Source of the DNA: Putridiphycobacter sp965230485
GTDB taxonomy: Bacteria; Bacteroidota; Bacteroidia; Flavobacteriales_D; Crocinitomicaceae
Assembly: GCA_965230485.1 (NCBI GenBank)
Contig: CBDDLA010000001.1
Span: 434,001-498,000, forward strand
DNA length: 64,000 nt
Direction: 5' to 3'
The translations under genes were made by a program, and so were the position numbers. Below are positions 27,028 through 34,703 of the stretch, piece after piece (position 1 is the stretch's first letter; every line of letters starts with the position of its first letter). Under the pieces are notes generated by a model, which searched no databases, had not been told where the DNA came from, and saw only the letters and a program-made list of their open reading frames with translations.

Positions 27028-28248
27028 ATGAAACCAAAAATTGCCATTGTTGGTGGTGGTGCAGCTGCACTCAGTTTTGCTACAAATATTGACCACACTA
27101 TCTATGACATTTCGATTTTTGAGAAAAAAAACAGGCTTGGCAGTAAATTGTTGGTTGCTGGAAAGGGAGGTTTTAATTTAACTCATTCAGAAGAACTTAA
27201 AGATCTTATCTTAAGATACTCTCCTACATCCTTTCTCAAAAAGGCGCTTCTTTTTTTTGATAATAAAGCATTAAGAAGGTACATGAAAGAAATTGGCATT
27301 GAAACATATATTGGTTCAAGCGGTCGTGTTTTCCCTGTGAAAGGCATTAAGCCAATAATAGTATTAAAAAAAATTGAAAAAAAAATTGCTGCTAAGCAAA
27401 TTCCGGTTTATTATAATATGAATTGGAAGTCAATTTCTAAAGTTGAGAATATATTAAGACTTAGTTTTAGCTTTAAAGGACAGTCAATTACAAAAGAATT
27501 CGATTTTGTCATTTTTGCTATTGGTGGAGCAAGTTGGAAAGTCACCGGGTCTAAAGGTGATTGGATAAGTCAATTTTCTAAACATGATATAAACACAATT
27601 CCTTTTGCGCCTTCAAACTGTGCTCTAAAAGTTAATTGGCCCTCCACCATTCTTAATAACTGTTCTGGAAAATATATTAAGAATCTATCTGCTAAAATAA
27701 ACCATGACTCTTATTTGGGTGAAGTGGTCATAACAGATTTTGGCCTTGAAGGGACACCAATATACGCTTTAAGTAAAGAGGCCAGATTAACTTTAAATCA
27801 AAATGTTAATCCTGTTCTTAAAATTGATTTTAAACCTAACGTGACATTAGGTGTATTGCTCAACAAAATAAATCAAAAAACAACTAAAAATTGGTCTAAT
27901 CGAATTGAGAAAAATTTGAATTTAACGAAAACTCAAATGAGATTGATTAAAGCTTATACCACAAAGGAAGAATTTATGTCTACCCAATTAGTTTGCAAGC
28001 TAATTAAGAATTTTCCTATTCAAATTGAAAGTTTAGCATCACTTGATGAGGCAATTTCTACGGTTGGAGGAATAGACTTGGAAGAAGTTAATGAATTTTT
28101 TGAACTTAAAAAATTACCAAGCGTCTTCGCCATTGGTGAAATGCTTAATTGGGATGCACCAACAGGTGGTTATTTGATTCAAGGATGTTTTAGTATGGGA
28201 CAATACTTAGCAAAGTACTTTAATCAATTAACAGAAAAGAACCTATGA
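27028..28248 (+). CDS. TIGR03862/HI0933-like family flavoprotein
   Basis: 406 residues. It has an N-terminal FAD-binding fold IAIVGGGAAALSFATNI (residues ~5-21) and IFEKKNRLGSKLLVAGKGGFNLTHSEE (~35-61), the hallmark of the HI0933/BaiN-like oxidoreductases. SSGRVFPVKGIKP, FAIGGASWKVTGSKGDW and the C-terminal GEMLNWDAPTGGYLIQGCFSMGQ are also present. The TIGR03862 subgroup fits best. The reaction is not known for this subgroup. Its 3' end overlaps the convergent T9SS gene by 29 nt. Confidence 0.85.
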   Translation: MKPKIAIVGGGAAALSFATNIDHTIYDISIFEKKNRLGSKLLVAGKGGFNLTHSEELKDLILRYSPTSFLKKALLFFDNKALRRYMKEIGIETYIGSSGRVFPVKGIKPIIVLKKIEKKIAAKQIPVYYNMNWKSISKVENILRLSFSFKGQSITKEFDFVIFAIGGASWKVTGSKGDWISQFSKHDINTIPFAPSNCALKVNWPSTILNNCSGKYIKNLSAKINHDSYLGEVVITDFGLEGTPIYALSKEARLTLNQNVNPVLKIDFKPNVTLGVLLNKINQKTTKNWSNRIEKNLNLTKTQMRLIKAYTTKEEFMSTQLVCKLIKNFPIQIESLASLDEAISTVGGIDLEEVNEFFELKKLPSVFAIGEMLNWDAPTGGYLIQGCFSMGQYLAKYFNQLTEKNL

Positions 28249-30679
28249 TATCTTTTGGATTATCTTTATACAAATTTTGGTAGTCGATTTTATAGGTATA
28301 CACACCTGTTGGTAATTTCGTTCCGTTAGCTAATCTTCCATTCCAACCTATTGAAGGATCTTTAGAAATAAATATAATTTCACCGAATCGATTAAAAATT
28401 GTCAACTTGTAATTATAGATGTCTATCCCTGATTGAATGATTGGTTTAAAATTATTATTTACAGGGCCGCTATATGGAGTAAAAGCATTCGGAATATAGA
28501 ATATTTCCGATTCTTTTAGCTTAACATAACGTTCAGTAATGTCTGAGCAGCCTTTATCATTCTGCGCTAATAATTGAATTTTATAAAAACTTTTACTATC
28601 GCCATTTAAGTAAAAAACTGGATTGTCTATTGTGTCTGATATATTTGTATCTATTACAGACCAAAAGTATGACGAGGCGTTTAAGGACTGATTGATAAAA
28701 CTAATATTGGACCCTTCTTCTTCGTAATAATCGGGTGAAAAAGAAAAATCAGCATAGGGTTTTGGTAAAACAGTAATCAAATCAGTCTTCGAAACGCTTC
28801 CTTCGCAATTATTGTCTGTTTTTTCATGTAAAACCACTGAATAGTTTCCAGATAAGAATTCTGCAGCAAAAGATTGACCAGTGAAATTATTTTCAATACC
28901 CTCTATTTCCCAATAATAAGTTGAATTTATATTATAATTGATAGTAGTAAAAGTAGCATGTACGGGTTCACAGTTTCCAGAAGTCACAAAAGAAAAATCT
29001 GGTGTTGGCAGCATAGTTATTGATATTGTAAAAGTATCTCTGGTTCCAATACAACTATTATTTAATTTTGGGATTACTTCGACTTCTACTGAATTTACAG
29101 ACGAGGCAATGAAATCAGGTATATTTCCAGTGCCTGATATTCCGAAACCAATATCAATTCCCCCTATTACATTCCAATTCACACTTGTCACGCTAGAAGA
29201 CAATTCAAAGTTTTTAATATCAACTTCTTCACCTTGGCATATCACCGTGTCGTTTAAATTAAATACCTCAGGTAAAACGGGTGAACCAACTGCTAAGATA
29301 TTAGCTTCGCTGAGAATACAGCCATTTGCATCTTCGATTGAAACACTGTAATCACCTTCGCAAACTCCACTTTGAACATTACCGATTAAATTACCTGGAC
29401 TCCAAATTACATTAAACGGTCCTACGCCATTTGTGATATTCGCACTTAACGTGCCATCACATAGATTAGCACAAGATACATCAGATGAAGAATAGTTTGC
29501 CTCAATAGACGCTGGTTCTGTAATAATATAAGTTGAAGTCTTAATGCAACCAGCTCCTCCACTAGTAATGGTTACATCATAGCTTCCAGCGGTTAATGAA
29601 CTTATATTGGCTGAACCTTGACCTATAGCTGGTGTGGGTATCCAATTGATGGTTGTTCCCGCTCCAGCCCCTATTACTGTCAAACTGATGGCGCCATCAT
29701 TTAGACCCGCACACGATACATTTGTTTGATTATTCAGCGAGATGTCCATAACTTCTACGTCAAAAGTATATGTATCTTGATGAGGACCTCCGCACCCATT
29801 GGTTACCGATATATTGGTAGCTACGGTAAGGCTGACTGTATATAAGCCTGCTGCATTATATGAGTGAACTGGGTTTGCTACCATTGATGTATTTCCGTCT
29901 CCAAAATCCCAAAACCAATTTGTGGGGCAATCAAATGATTCATCAGAAAATTGTATTTCAAGATTTTGCGAGGTGCATTTATAGGATGCCTGGGCCACCA
30001 CTGTTGCATCACACACCTTAAATTCATCAATCGTGGCTCCAAAATTTTCGCATGATCCATCACTCTTAAATCTAAAACGAAATTTTACGCTAACTTCATT
30101 AGCCAGTCCACCAATACACTTTCGCACGGTGACCCATGAAGCCGGACCACCTAGTCCTTGAGAGCAACCATTATTATTACCACCCCATGCACCTAGGTAG
30201 TTATACCAATTTTGATCATAGCAAACACCAGTTCCTATTGCAGGGAATAGATTGTTCCATGCTATTCCGTTATCCAGGCTATATTCTAACCAAAGTTCAT
30301 CTGTGTTTGTTCCTCCCTCATTCGACCAATAAAAACTAAATGATATGTATGGGTTATTAACTGCTGAAAGATCATAAACTGGGCTTTCGGCCCATGAATC
30401 CTCATTTTGATTATAAGTTGAGGTTGTCGTATTTCCACCCAAAATTAATGATTTACCTCCAATTGAAATATCATCTGTCACATCCTGCTTATCAGGATTA
30501 TCCCATAACCATGATGAATTTATACCGCCAAACATCCATGGGTTAGAATTGTCAAAATTTTCAATTTGACTACAACCGATTGCAGGTACAATAATTTGAG
30601 CCGACATTGGCATCAAAAAGAATACATACAAGAGTAGCAAGCTCTCCTTTAAAAAACAAGATTTAGCAACTGTCATCAT
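28220..30679 (-). CDS. T9SS type B sorted protein with PKD domain (gliding-motility-associated C-terminal domain)
   Basis: 819 residues from the ATG at 30679; an in-frame TTG at 30700 is less likely. A signal peptide (LLLLYVFFLMPMSAQ) is followed by a MAM/jelly-roll-like N-terminal region rich in Trp and Asn (residues ~20-210). Then come a PKD domain with NWFWDFGDGNTSM, Ig-like/SprB-type repeats (VSCAGLNDGAISLTV, DVSCANLCDGTLSANI), further PKD-like segments, and a terminal type B sorting domain (YIPNAFTPYSGPVNNNF, IFNRFGEIIF, GWNGRLANGTKLPTGVYTY). It is inferred to be a secreted or surface adhesin exported by T9SS. Its 3' end overlaps the flavoprotein gene. Confidence 0.87.
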   Translation of the reverse strand: MMTVAKSCFLKESLLLLYVFFLMPMSAQIIVPAIGCSQIENFDNSNPWMFGGINSSWLWDNPDKQDVTDDISIGGKSLILGGNTTTSTYNQNEDSWAESPVYDLSAVNNPYISFSFYWSNEGGTNTDELWLEYSLDNGIAWNNLFPAIGTGVCYDQNWYNYLGAWGGNNNGCSQGLGGPASWVTVRKCIGGLANEVSVKFRFRFKSDGSCENFGATIDEFKVCDATVVAQASYKCTSQNLEIQFSDESFDCPTNWFWDFGDGNTSMVANPVHSYNAAGLYTVSLTVATNISVTNGCGGPHQDTYTFDVEVMDISLNNQTNVSCAGLNDGAISLTVIGAGAGTTINWIPTPAIGQGSANISSLTAGSYDVTITSGGAGCIKTSTYIITEPASIEANYSSSDVSCANLCDGTLSANITNGVGPFNVIWSPGNLIGNVQSGVCEGDYSVSIEDANGCILSEANILAVGSPVLPEVFNLNDTVICQGEEVDIKNFELSSSVTSVNWNVIGGIDIGFGISGTGNIPDFIASSVNSVEVEVIPKLNNSCIGTRDTFTISITMLPTPDFSFVTSGNCEPVHATFTTINYNINSTYYWEIEGIENNFTGQSFAAEFLSGNYSVVLHEKTDNNCEGSVSKTDLITVLPKPYADFSFSPDYYEEEGSNISFINQSLNASSYFWSVIDTNISDTIDNPVFYLNGDSKSFYKIQLLAQNDKGCSDITERYVKLKESEIFYIPNAFTPYSGPVNNNFKPIIQSGIDIYNYKLTIFNRFGEIIFISKDPSIGWNGRLANGTKLPTGVYTYKIDYQNLYKDNPKDIIGSFLLID

Positions 30680-30744
30680 AAAATTGCTTTCAAAATACAA
30701 GCTGAACTCTTAAAATAAATGAGAAATCATTATGTATTTGCATT

Positions 30745-30752
30745 CAAAGGTA
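30745..30752 (-). promoter_or_regulatory. -7 element of the PKD/T9SS gene
   Basis: CAAAGGTA on the plus strand reads TACCTTTG on the minus strand (TAnnTTTG), 65 nt upstream of the ATG at 30679. Confidence 0.4.
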
Positions 30753-30824
30753 CGCAAAAACATATTTATAACCTGTTAATCGACTATTTTCATGAGATCA
30801 ATTAAATATTAATTAGAAAATTTG

Positions 30825-30832
30825 CATATTTG
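30825..30832 (+). promoter_or_regulatory. Probable promoter -7 element of tRNA-Ser
   Basis: CATATTTG is one mismatch from TAnnTTTG and is followed by CACC. It lies 11 nt before the mature tRNA 5' end, in the usual position for a tRNA promoter in this phylum. Confidence 0.4.
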
Positions 30833-30843
30833 CACCCCAAATT

Positions 30844-30928
30844 AGTGAGGTGGCCGAGTGGCTTAAGGCGCACGCTTGGAAAGCGTGTATACAGCAATGT
30901 ATCGGGGGTTCGAATCCCTTCCTCACTG
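30844..30928 (+). tRNA. tRNA-Ser (anticodon GGA)
   Basis: The acceptor stem AGTGAGG (30844-30850) pairs with CCTCACT (30921-30927), and the discriminator base is G at 30928. The anticodon stem CACGC/GCGTG encloses the loop TTGGAAA, with anticodon GGA at 30878-30880. The long variable arm (ATACA...TGTAT) is that of a class II serine tRNA. The T-arm has GGTTCGAATCC. CCA is not encoded. It reads UCC and UCU codons. Confidence 0.97.
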
Positions 30929-30930
30929 CT

Positions 30931-30973
30931 ATAAATTCATGCAAGTATTCTCTACTTGCATGAATTTATTTTA
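30931..30973 (+). terminator. Long hairpin terminator after tRNA-Ser
   Basis: A perfect 17-bp stem (30931-30947 with 30953-30969) closes a five-base loop TTCTC and is followed by TTTTAC. It begins two bases after the tRNA discriminator. It is AT-rich apart from the core GCAAGTA/TACTTGC. The short T-run makes it an unusual but plausible terminator or 3'-processing hairpin. Confidence 0.7.
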
Positions 30974-31022
30974 CGACACAGTTATATTACTTCATTTGCA
31001 TTCAACCGATATTTTATCATTT

Positions 31023-32120
31023 TTAGTGCTTCCCAAAGTAAAAATCGATAATTCTATTTTTCATTTGATCTTCAGAAAGTTTTAGTAAACATTTGTTTAC
31101 AGATGCTATCAGATTAGATTTTATTGGAAAAGCAAAGCCATAACCTTGCTCAAAATATGCTTCTTTACTGAGGTATAAATCATCAACGTCATGTTTCTTT
31201 AAATAATACAATAACTGAGGTCGGTCATACATTACTGCATTTACCTCCTTATTTTTAAGACTCTCTATTGCTTCATCAATGTTATTTACAGTAAAAACCT
31301 TAGCATTAACATTTTTAAGGAAGATTTCAGAGGATGAACCAATTACAGTTGATACTTTTTTATCATAAAGTTCCTCAACATTTGTAATGACTGATTTCCC
31401 GAGTGATGAAACCGTTAATGTACTTGCAATTCCTGCAACCATAGAAGTTGCTGAAATCAATGACACTATCATCCAGGTGCCAGCAATTATTCTGCCCTGC
31501 AATGTTATTGGTGCTTTATCACCATAGCCTGTAGTGCTCATTGTAACAATTGCCAACCACATTCCTGCTCCAATTCCCCTTATGGGATTAATAGGAAATT
31601 GTTCTGGAGACGCTTTACGTTCAGCTAACCATAATAATGTACCCACAATAAATAGTATGATTAAAAAGACGAATACTGCCACCAACAATTTAAAACTGAA
31701 AAAGGGTTTTATTTTTTGCCACAGATTTAGCTCATTATTTAGAGATAAAATAGAAATGCTCGAATTATAGTATGGTTGCGAAAACTCTACATCTTGAAGT
31801 CTATCAGACGTAATACTTATTGGGCCAATCGTTACATCTAAATCATTATTTTTAAGATCATTTAACGCATTTTCGACTGTTTCATAAGAGTAGAACTTGA
31901 AATTCCAATTATTGCTCTGAGCAATATCTGTCCATATCTCCAGTGTAATACCCCTATTGCCATCTTTAAACACGAAAGGTTCGCTTCCAGCAATACCAAC
32001 TTTTAGTGTATCAATGATCTTACCTATAATGCTAGTTTGAGCTATTGTTAACTGACTAAAGCCAAATAGAATAATAGAGAAAAAAAGAAGTTTGGATAAT
32101 AAATGGTTAAAATGTTTCAT
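31023..32120 (-). CDS. Prokaryotic ionotropic glutamate receptor-type potassium channel (GluR0-like)
   Basis: 365 residues in the order of GluR0. A signal peptide (to ~residue 27) precedes ligand-binding lobe S1 (DTLKVGIAGSEPFVF, DVTIGPISITSDRLQDVEFSQPYY, ~36-120). Then come TM1 (LLVAVFVFLIILFIVGTLLWL, ~145-165), a re-entrant pore with potassium filter TMSTTGYGDKAP (~192-203), TM2 (~205-230) and lobe S2 (VSTVIGSSSEIFL...AVMYDRPQLLYYL, ~245-350). S1 has the Arg in SDRLQ that in periplasmic binding proteins and GluRs grips the ligand carboxylate. It should be a ligand-gated potassium channel of the inner membrane with its sensor in the periplasm. It is divergent from cydAB. Confidence 0.88.
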   Translation of the reverse strand: MKHFNHLLSKLLFFSIILFGFSQLTIAQTSIIGKIIDTLKVGIAGSEPFVFKDGNRGITLEIWTDIAQSNNWNFKFYSYETVENALNDLKNNDLDVTIGPISITSDRLQDVEFSQPYYNSSISILSLNNELNLWQKIKPFFSFKLLVAVFVFLIILFIVGTLLWLAERKASPEQFPINPIRGIGAGMWLAIVTMSTTGYGDKAPITLQGRIIAGTWMIVSLISATSMVAGIASTLTVSSLGKSVITNVEELYDKKVSTVIGSSSEIFLKNVNAKVFTVNNIDEAIESLKNKEVNAVMYDRPQLLYYLKKHDVDDLYLSKEAYFEQGYGFAFPIKSNLIASVNKCLLKLSEDQMKNRIIDFYFGKH

Positions 32121-32209
32121 TTGAATTTGTATTAGACCTTAAATCTAAAACTATTATTAATATTATATTGAACCTGATAGAAGTCATATATACTTATTTG
32201 AAGTATGCC

Positions 32210-32217
32210 TATCTTTG
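32210..32217 (+). promoter_or_regulatory. -7 element of cydAB
   Basis: TATCTTTG matches TAnnTTTG exactly and lies 37 nt before the cydA ATG, in the divergent gap with the glutamate-receptor channel. A -33 TTTG at the usual spacing is not evident. Confidence 0.5.
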
Positions 32218-32254
32218 ACCAAAGTATATTTTACTTGTTTAAATACATATCGAT

Positions 32255-33565
32255 ATGATGGATACTTTAATGGCAGCGAGAATGCAAATGGCAACATCCA
32301 TGATTTTCCATATTGTATTTGCAGCTATTGGTATGGTAATGCCATTTTTCATGATTGTTTCTCATTATAAATGGCTCAAAACTAATGATAAAGTATATTT
32401 GGACCTTACGAAAGCTTGGCAAAAAGGAGTCGCTATTTTTTTTGTTATAGGAGCAGTATCTGGCACCATGCTTTCGTTTGAATTAGGGTTACTTTGGCCA
32501 GAATTTATGATACATGCTGGACCGATCATAGGCATGCCATTTTCATTAGAAGGTACGGCTTTTTTTGTGGAAGCAATTGCATTCGGTTTTTATATATACG
32601 GTTGGAAAAAAATAAAAAACAAAGTATTTCACTGGATCACAGGTTTAATTGTAGGTATTGCAGGAATATCTTCAGGTATATTGGTTGTTGCGGCCAATGG
32701 GTGGATGAATTCTCCTAGTGGTTTTGATTACATTAATGGAGAATACCTAAATATTGATCCAGTACAAGCACTTTTTAATGATGCCTGGTTCACACAATCG
32801 CTTCATATGACTATCGCTGCGTTTATCTCGGTCGGCTTTGCTGTAGGAGGAATACATACCTATCAGTATTACAAGAAGAGAAATCAGGACTTTCATTTAA
32901 AGGCATTGCGAATTGCTTTATCATTCGGAGCTATAGCAGCAATTGTAATGCCCATAAGTGGTGATTTAGCTGCTAAAGATGTAGCAACTAGACAGCCAAC
33001 TAAACTAGCTGCAATGGAAGCTCACTACGAAACTGAAACTGGAGCTGGACTTTTAATAGGTGGTATTTTGGATGAAGATACGGGAGAAATCACTTATGGA
33101 TTTCATATTCCAAAAGCACTTTCTTTTCTAGCTTTTGGTGACTTTGATGCTGAAGTAAAAGGATTGAATGATTTCCCCAAAACAGAACATCCACCAATTG
33201 CAATCACCCACTATTCGTTCCAAATAATGGTCGGCACAGGGACCTTGTTAATGATCATTGGTATTTTATTCTTAGTCAGTCTCAAGCAAAAAAAATGGAT
33301 GAACCATAAACTTTTTTTAAGAATACTAATAATTTGTACCCCTCTTGGGTCTATTGCATTAGAAGCAGGATGGTTTGTTACTGAAATTGGGCGGCAGCCT
33401 TGGATTATCAATGGCATTATGTTAACAAAGGATGCGGTTACTCCAATTGCTGGACTTCAATATAGCTTTTATCTTTATCTAGCGATTTATTTATCATTAA
33501 CTTTTACTGTTTTTTGGTTAATGAATCGACAGATTAAACGCATAAACAAAGTAGATACATTATGA
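32255..33565 (+). CDS. cydA: Cytochrome bd-type ubiquinol oxidase subunit I (short Q-loop, CIO-like)
   Basis: 436 residues, about nine membrane helices. It begins LMAARMQMATSMIFHIVFAAIGM with an early conserved helix I His, then has the GLLWPEFMIHAGPIIGMPFSLEGTAFFVEAIAFGFYIYGW block with ligand-region Glu residues and AANGWMNSPSGF. The hydrophilic Q-loop is short and the total length is well below E. coli CydA (522), pointing to the CIO/CydA-short subgroup. It oxidises quinol and reduces oxygen to water with high oxygen affinity. The stop overlaps the cydB start by 4 nt. Confidence 0.93.
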   Translation: MMDTLMAARMQMATSMIFHIVFAAIGMVMPFFMIVSHYKWLKTNDKVYLDLTKAWQKGVAIFFVIGAVSGTMLSFELGLLWPEFMIHAGPIIGMPFSLEGTAFFVEAIAFGFYIYGWKKIKNKVFHWITGLIVGIAGISSGILVVAANGWMNSPSGFDYINGEYLNIDPVQALFNDAWFTQSLHMTIAAFISVGFAVGGIHTYQYYKKRNQDFHLKALRIALSFGAIAAIVMPISGDLAAKDVATRQPTKLAAMEAHYETETGAGLLIGGILDEDTGEITYGFHIPKALSFLAFGDFDAEVKGLNDFPKTEHPPIAITHYSFQIMVGTGTLLMIIGILFLVSLKQKKWMNHKLFLRILIICTPLGSIALEAGWFVTEIGRQPWIINGIMLTKDAVTPIAGLQYSFYLYLAIYLSLTFTVFWLMNRQIKRINKVDTL

Positions 33566-34575
33566 TAAACATTGTCTTGATATTTCTATTTCTGTCAATC
33601 TTGTTTTATCTTATTTTTGGTGGTGCCGATTTTGGGGTTGGCATCATTGAGCTTTTCTCAGCAAAACGAAATAAAAAAATTACAAAAGAGACAGCTTATA
33701 GAATTATTGGACCAGTTTGGGAGGCCAATCACATCTGGTTAATCATTTGTATTGTTATTTTATGGATTGCATTCCCAAGTTATTACTATATTATTGTGAC
33801 CCAATTGCACATCCCAATCACGCTGCTTTTAGTTGGAATTATTGGAAGAGGAACTGCCTTTGTTTTTAGACATTATGATGCATTTAAAGAACCATCTTCT
33901 CAAAAAATATATGATTCAATATTTCAGGTATCAAGCTCACTTGCACCTTTTTTAATTGGTATTACAGCAGGATCATTGATTTCAGGAGAGTTAATTCACC
34001 CATTATATATTGCAGATAAAAATTTTCATGAGTTATATATTAGTACATGGCTTAACCCATTTTCAATTTTGACAGGATTTTTCGTGGTGGCATTAATGGC
34101 ATTAACTGCTTCAGTATTTATATGTGGTGAAACTAAGAATAGTAACCACATCTATTTTAGAAGGAAGGCTGCAAAAGCAAACCTATTAGCCATTATAATT
34201 GGTACATTGATTTTTATTGAAGGTTATTTAAACAAAAGATTATTTAATGAATTGATGTTTAACAGTATGACTTTCATTACCTTTCTAGTGGTTAGTCTGC
34301 TTCTGTTTCCCTTATGGTTCTTTTTGATAAAAAAGAATAAGTTATTAACTCGGCTTACTTTAAGTATTCAAATATGCTTGATGCTTCTAATTTTTGTAGG
34401 ATTGGCGTTTCCAAACCTTATCTTTTTTCAAAATAACCAATTGTCTATTTTGGAAAATTTACCGCCAGAGTCTGTTTTTAATAGCCTTGGTTGGTCATTA
34501 ATCATTGCCTCAATCTTTATTTTACCTGGATTATTTCATTTATTTAAAACGTTTGGATTGATTTCAGATCAATAA
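33562..34575 (+). CDS. cydB: Cytochrome bd-type ubiquinol oxidase subunit II
   Basis: 337 residues with eight or nine hydrophobic helices. The N-terminus has the CydB block FGGADFGVGIIELFSAKR and GPVWEANHIWLIICIVILWIAFPSYY, with WEANH being the family hallmark. It pairs with CydA to form the bd oxidase in the inner membrane. The start overlaps cydA as ATGA, so expression is coupled. No cydX-like short ORF or cydCD is visible next to it. Confidence 0.93.
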   Translation: MINIVLIFLFLSILFYLIFGGADFGVGIIELFSAKRNKKITKETAYRIIGPVWEANHIWLIICIVILWIAFPSYYYIIVTQLHIPITLLLVGIIGRGTAFVFRHYDAFKEPSSQKIYDSIFQVSSSLAPFLIGITAGSLISGELIHPLYIADKNFHELYISTWLNPFSILTGFFVVALMALTASVFICGETKNSNHIYFRRKAAKANLLAIIIGTLIFIEGYLNKRLFNELMFNSMTFITFLVVSLLLFPLWFFLIKKNKLLTRLTLSIQICLMLLIFVGLAFPNLIFFQNNQLSILENLPPESVFNSLGWSLIIASIFILPGLFHLFKTFGLISDQ

Positions 34576-34597
34576 ATTTATTGATCAAGAGCATTTG

Positions 34598-34620
34598 GAG
34601 AGCATATCTCTATTTTTTTT
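34598..34620 (+). terminator. Weak putative terminator after cydB
   Basis: A short stem AGAG/CTCT around CATAT is followed by A and eight T residues. The stem is only four base pairs, so the T-run is the main evidence. Confidence 0.35.
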
Positions 34621-34703
34621 CAACTGCATTAAAATAAAGCCTAAAAGGGAAAGGCAAGAAAATAACAAGAACCGTTGAGCCTTTACTAATGATTTTACTC
34701 ATT

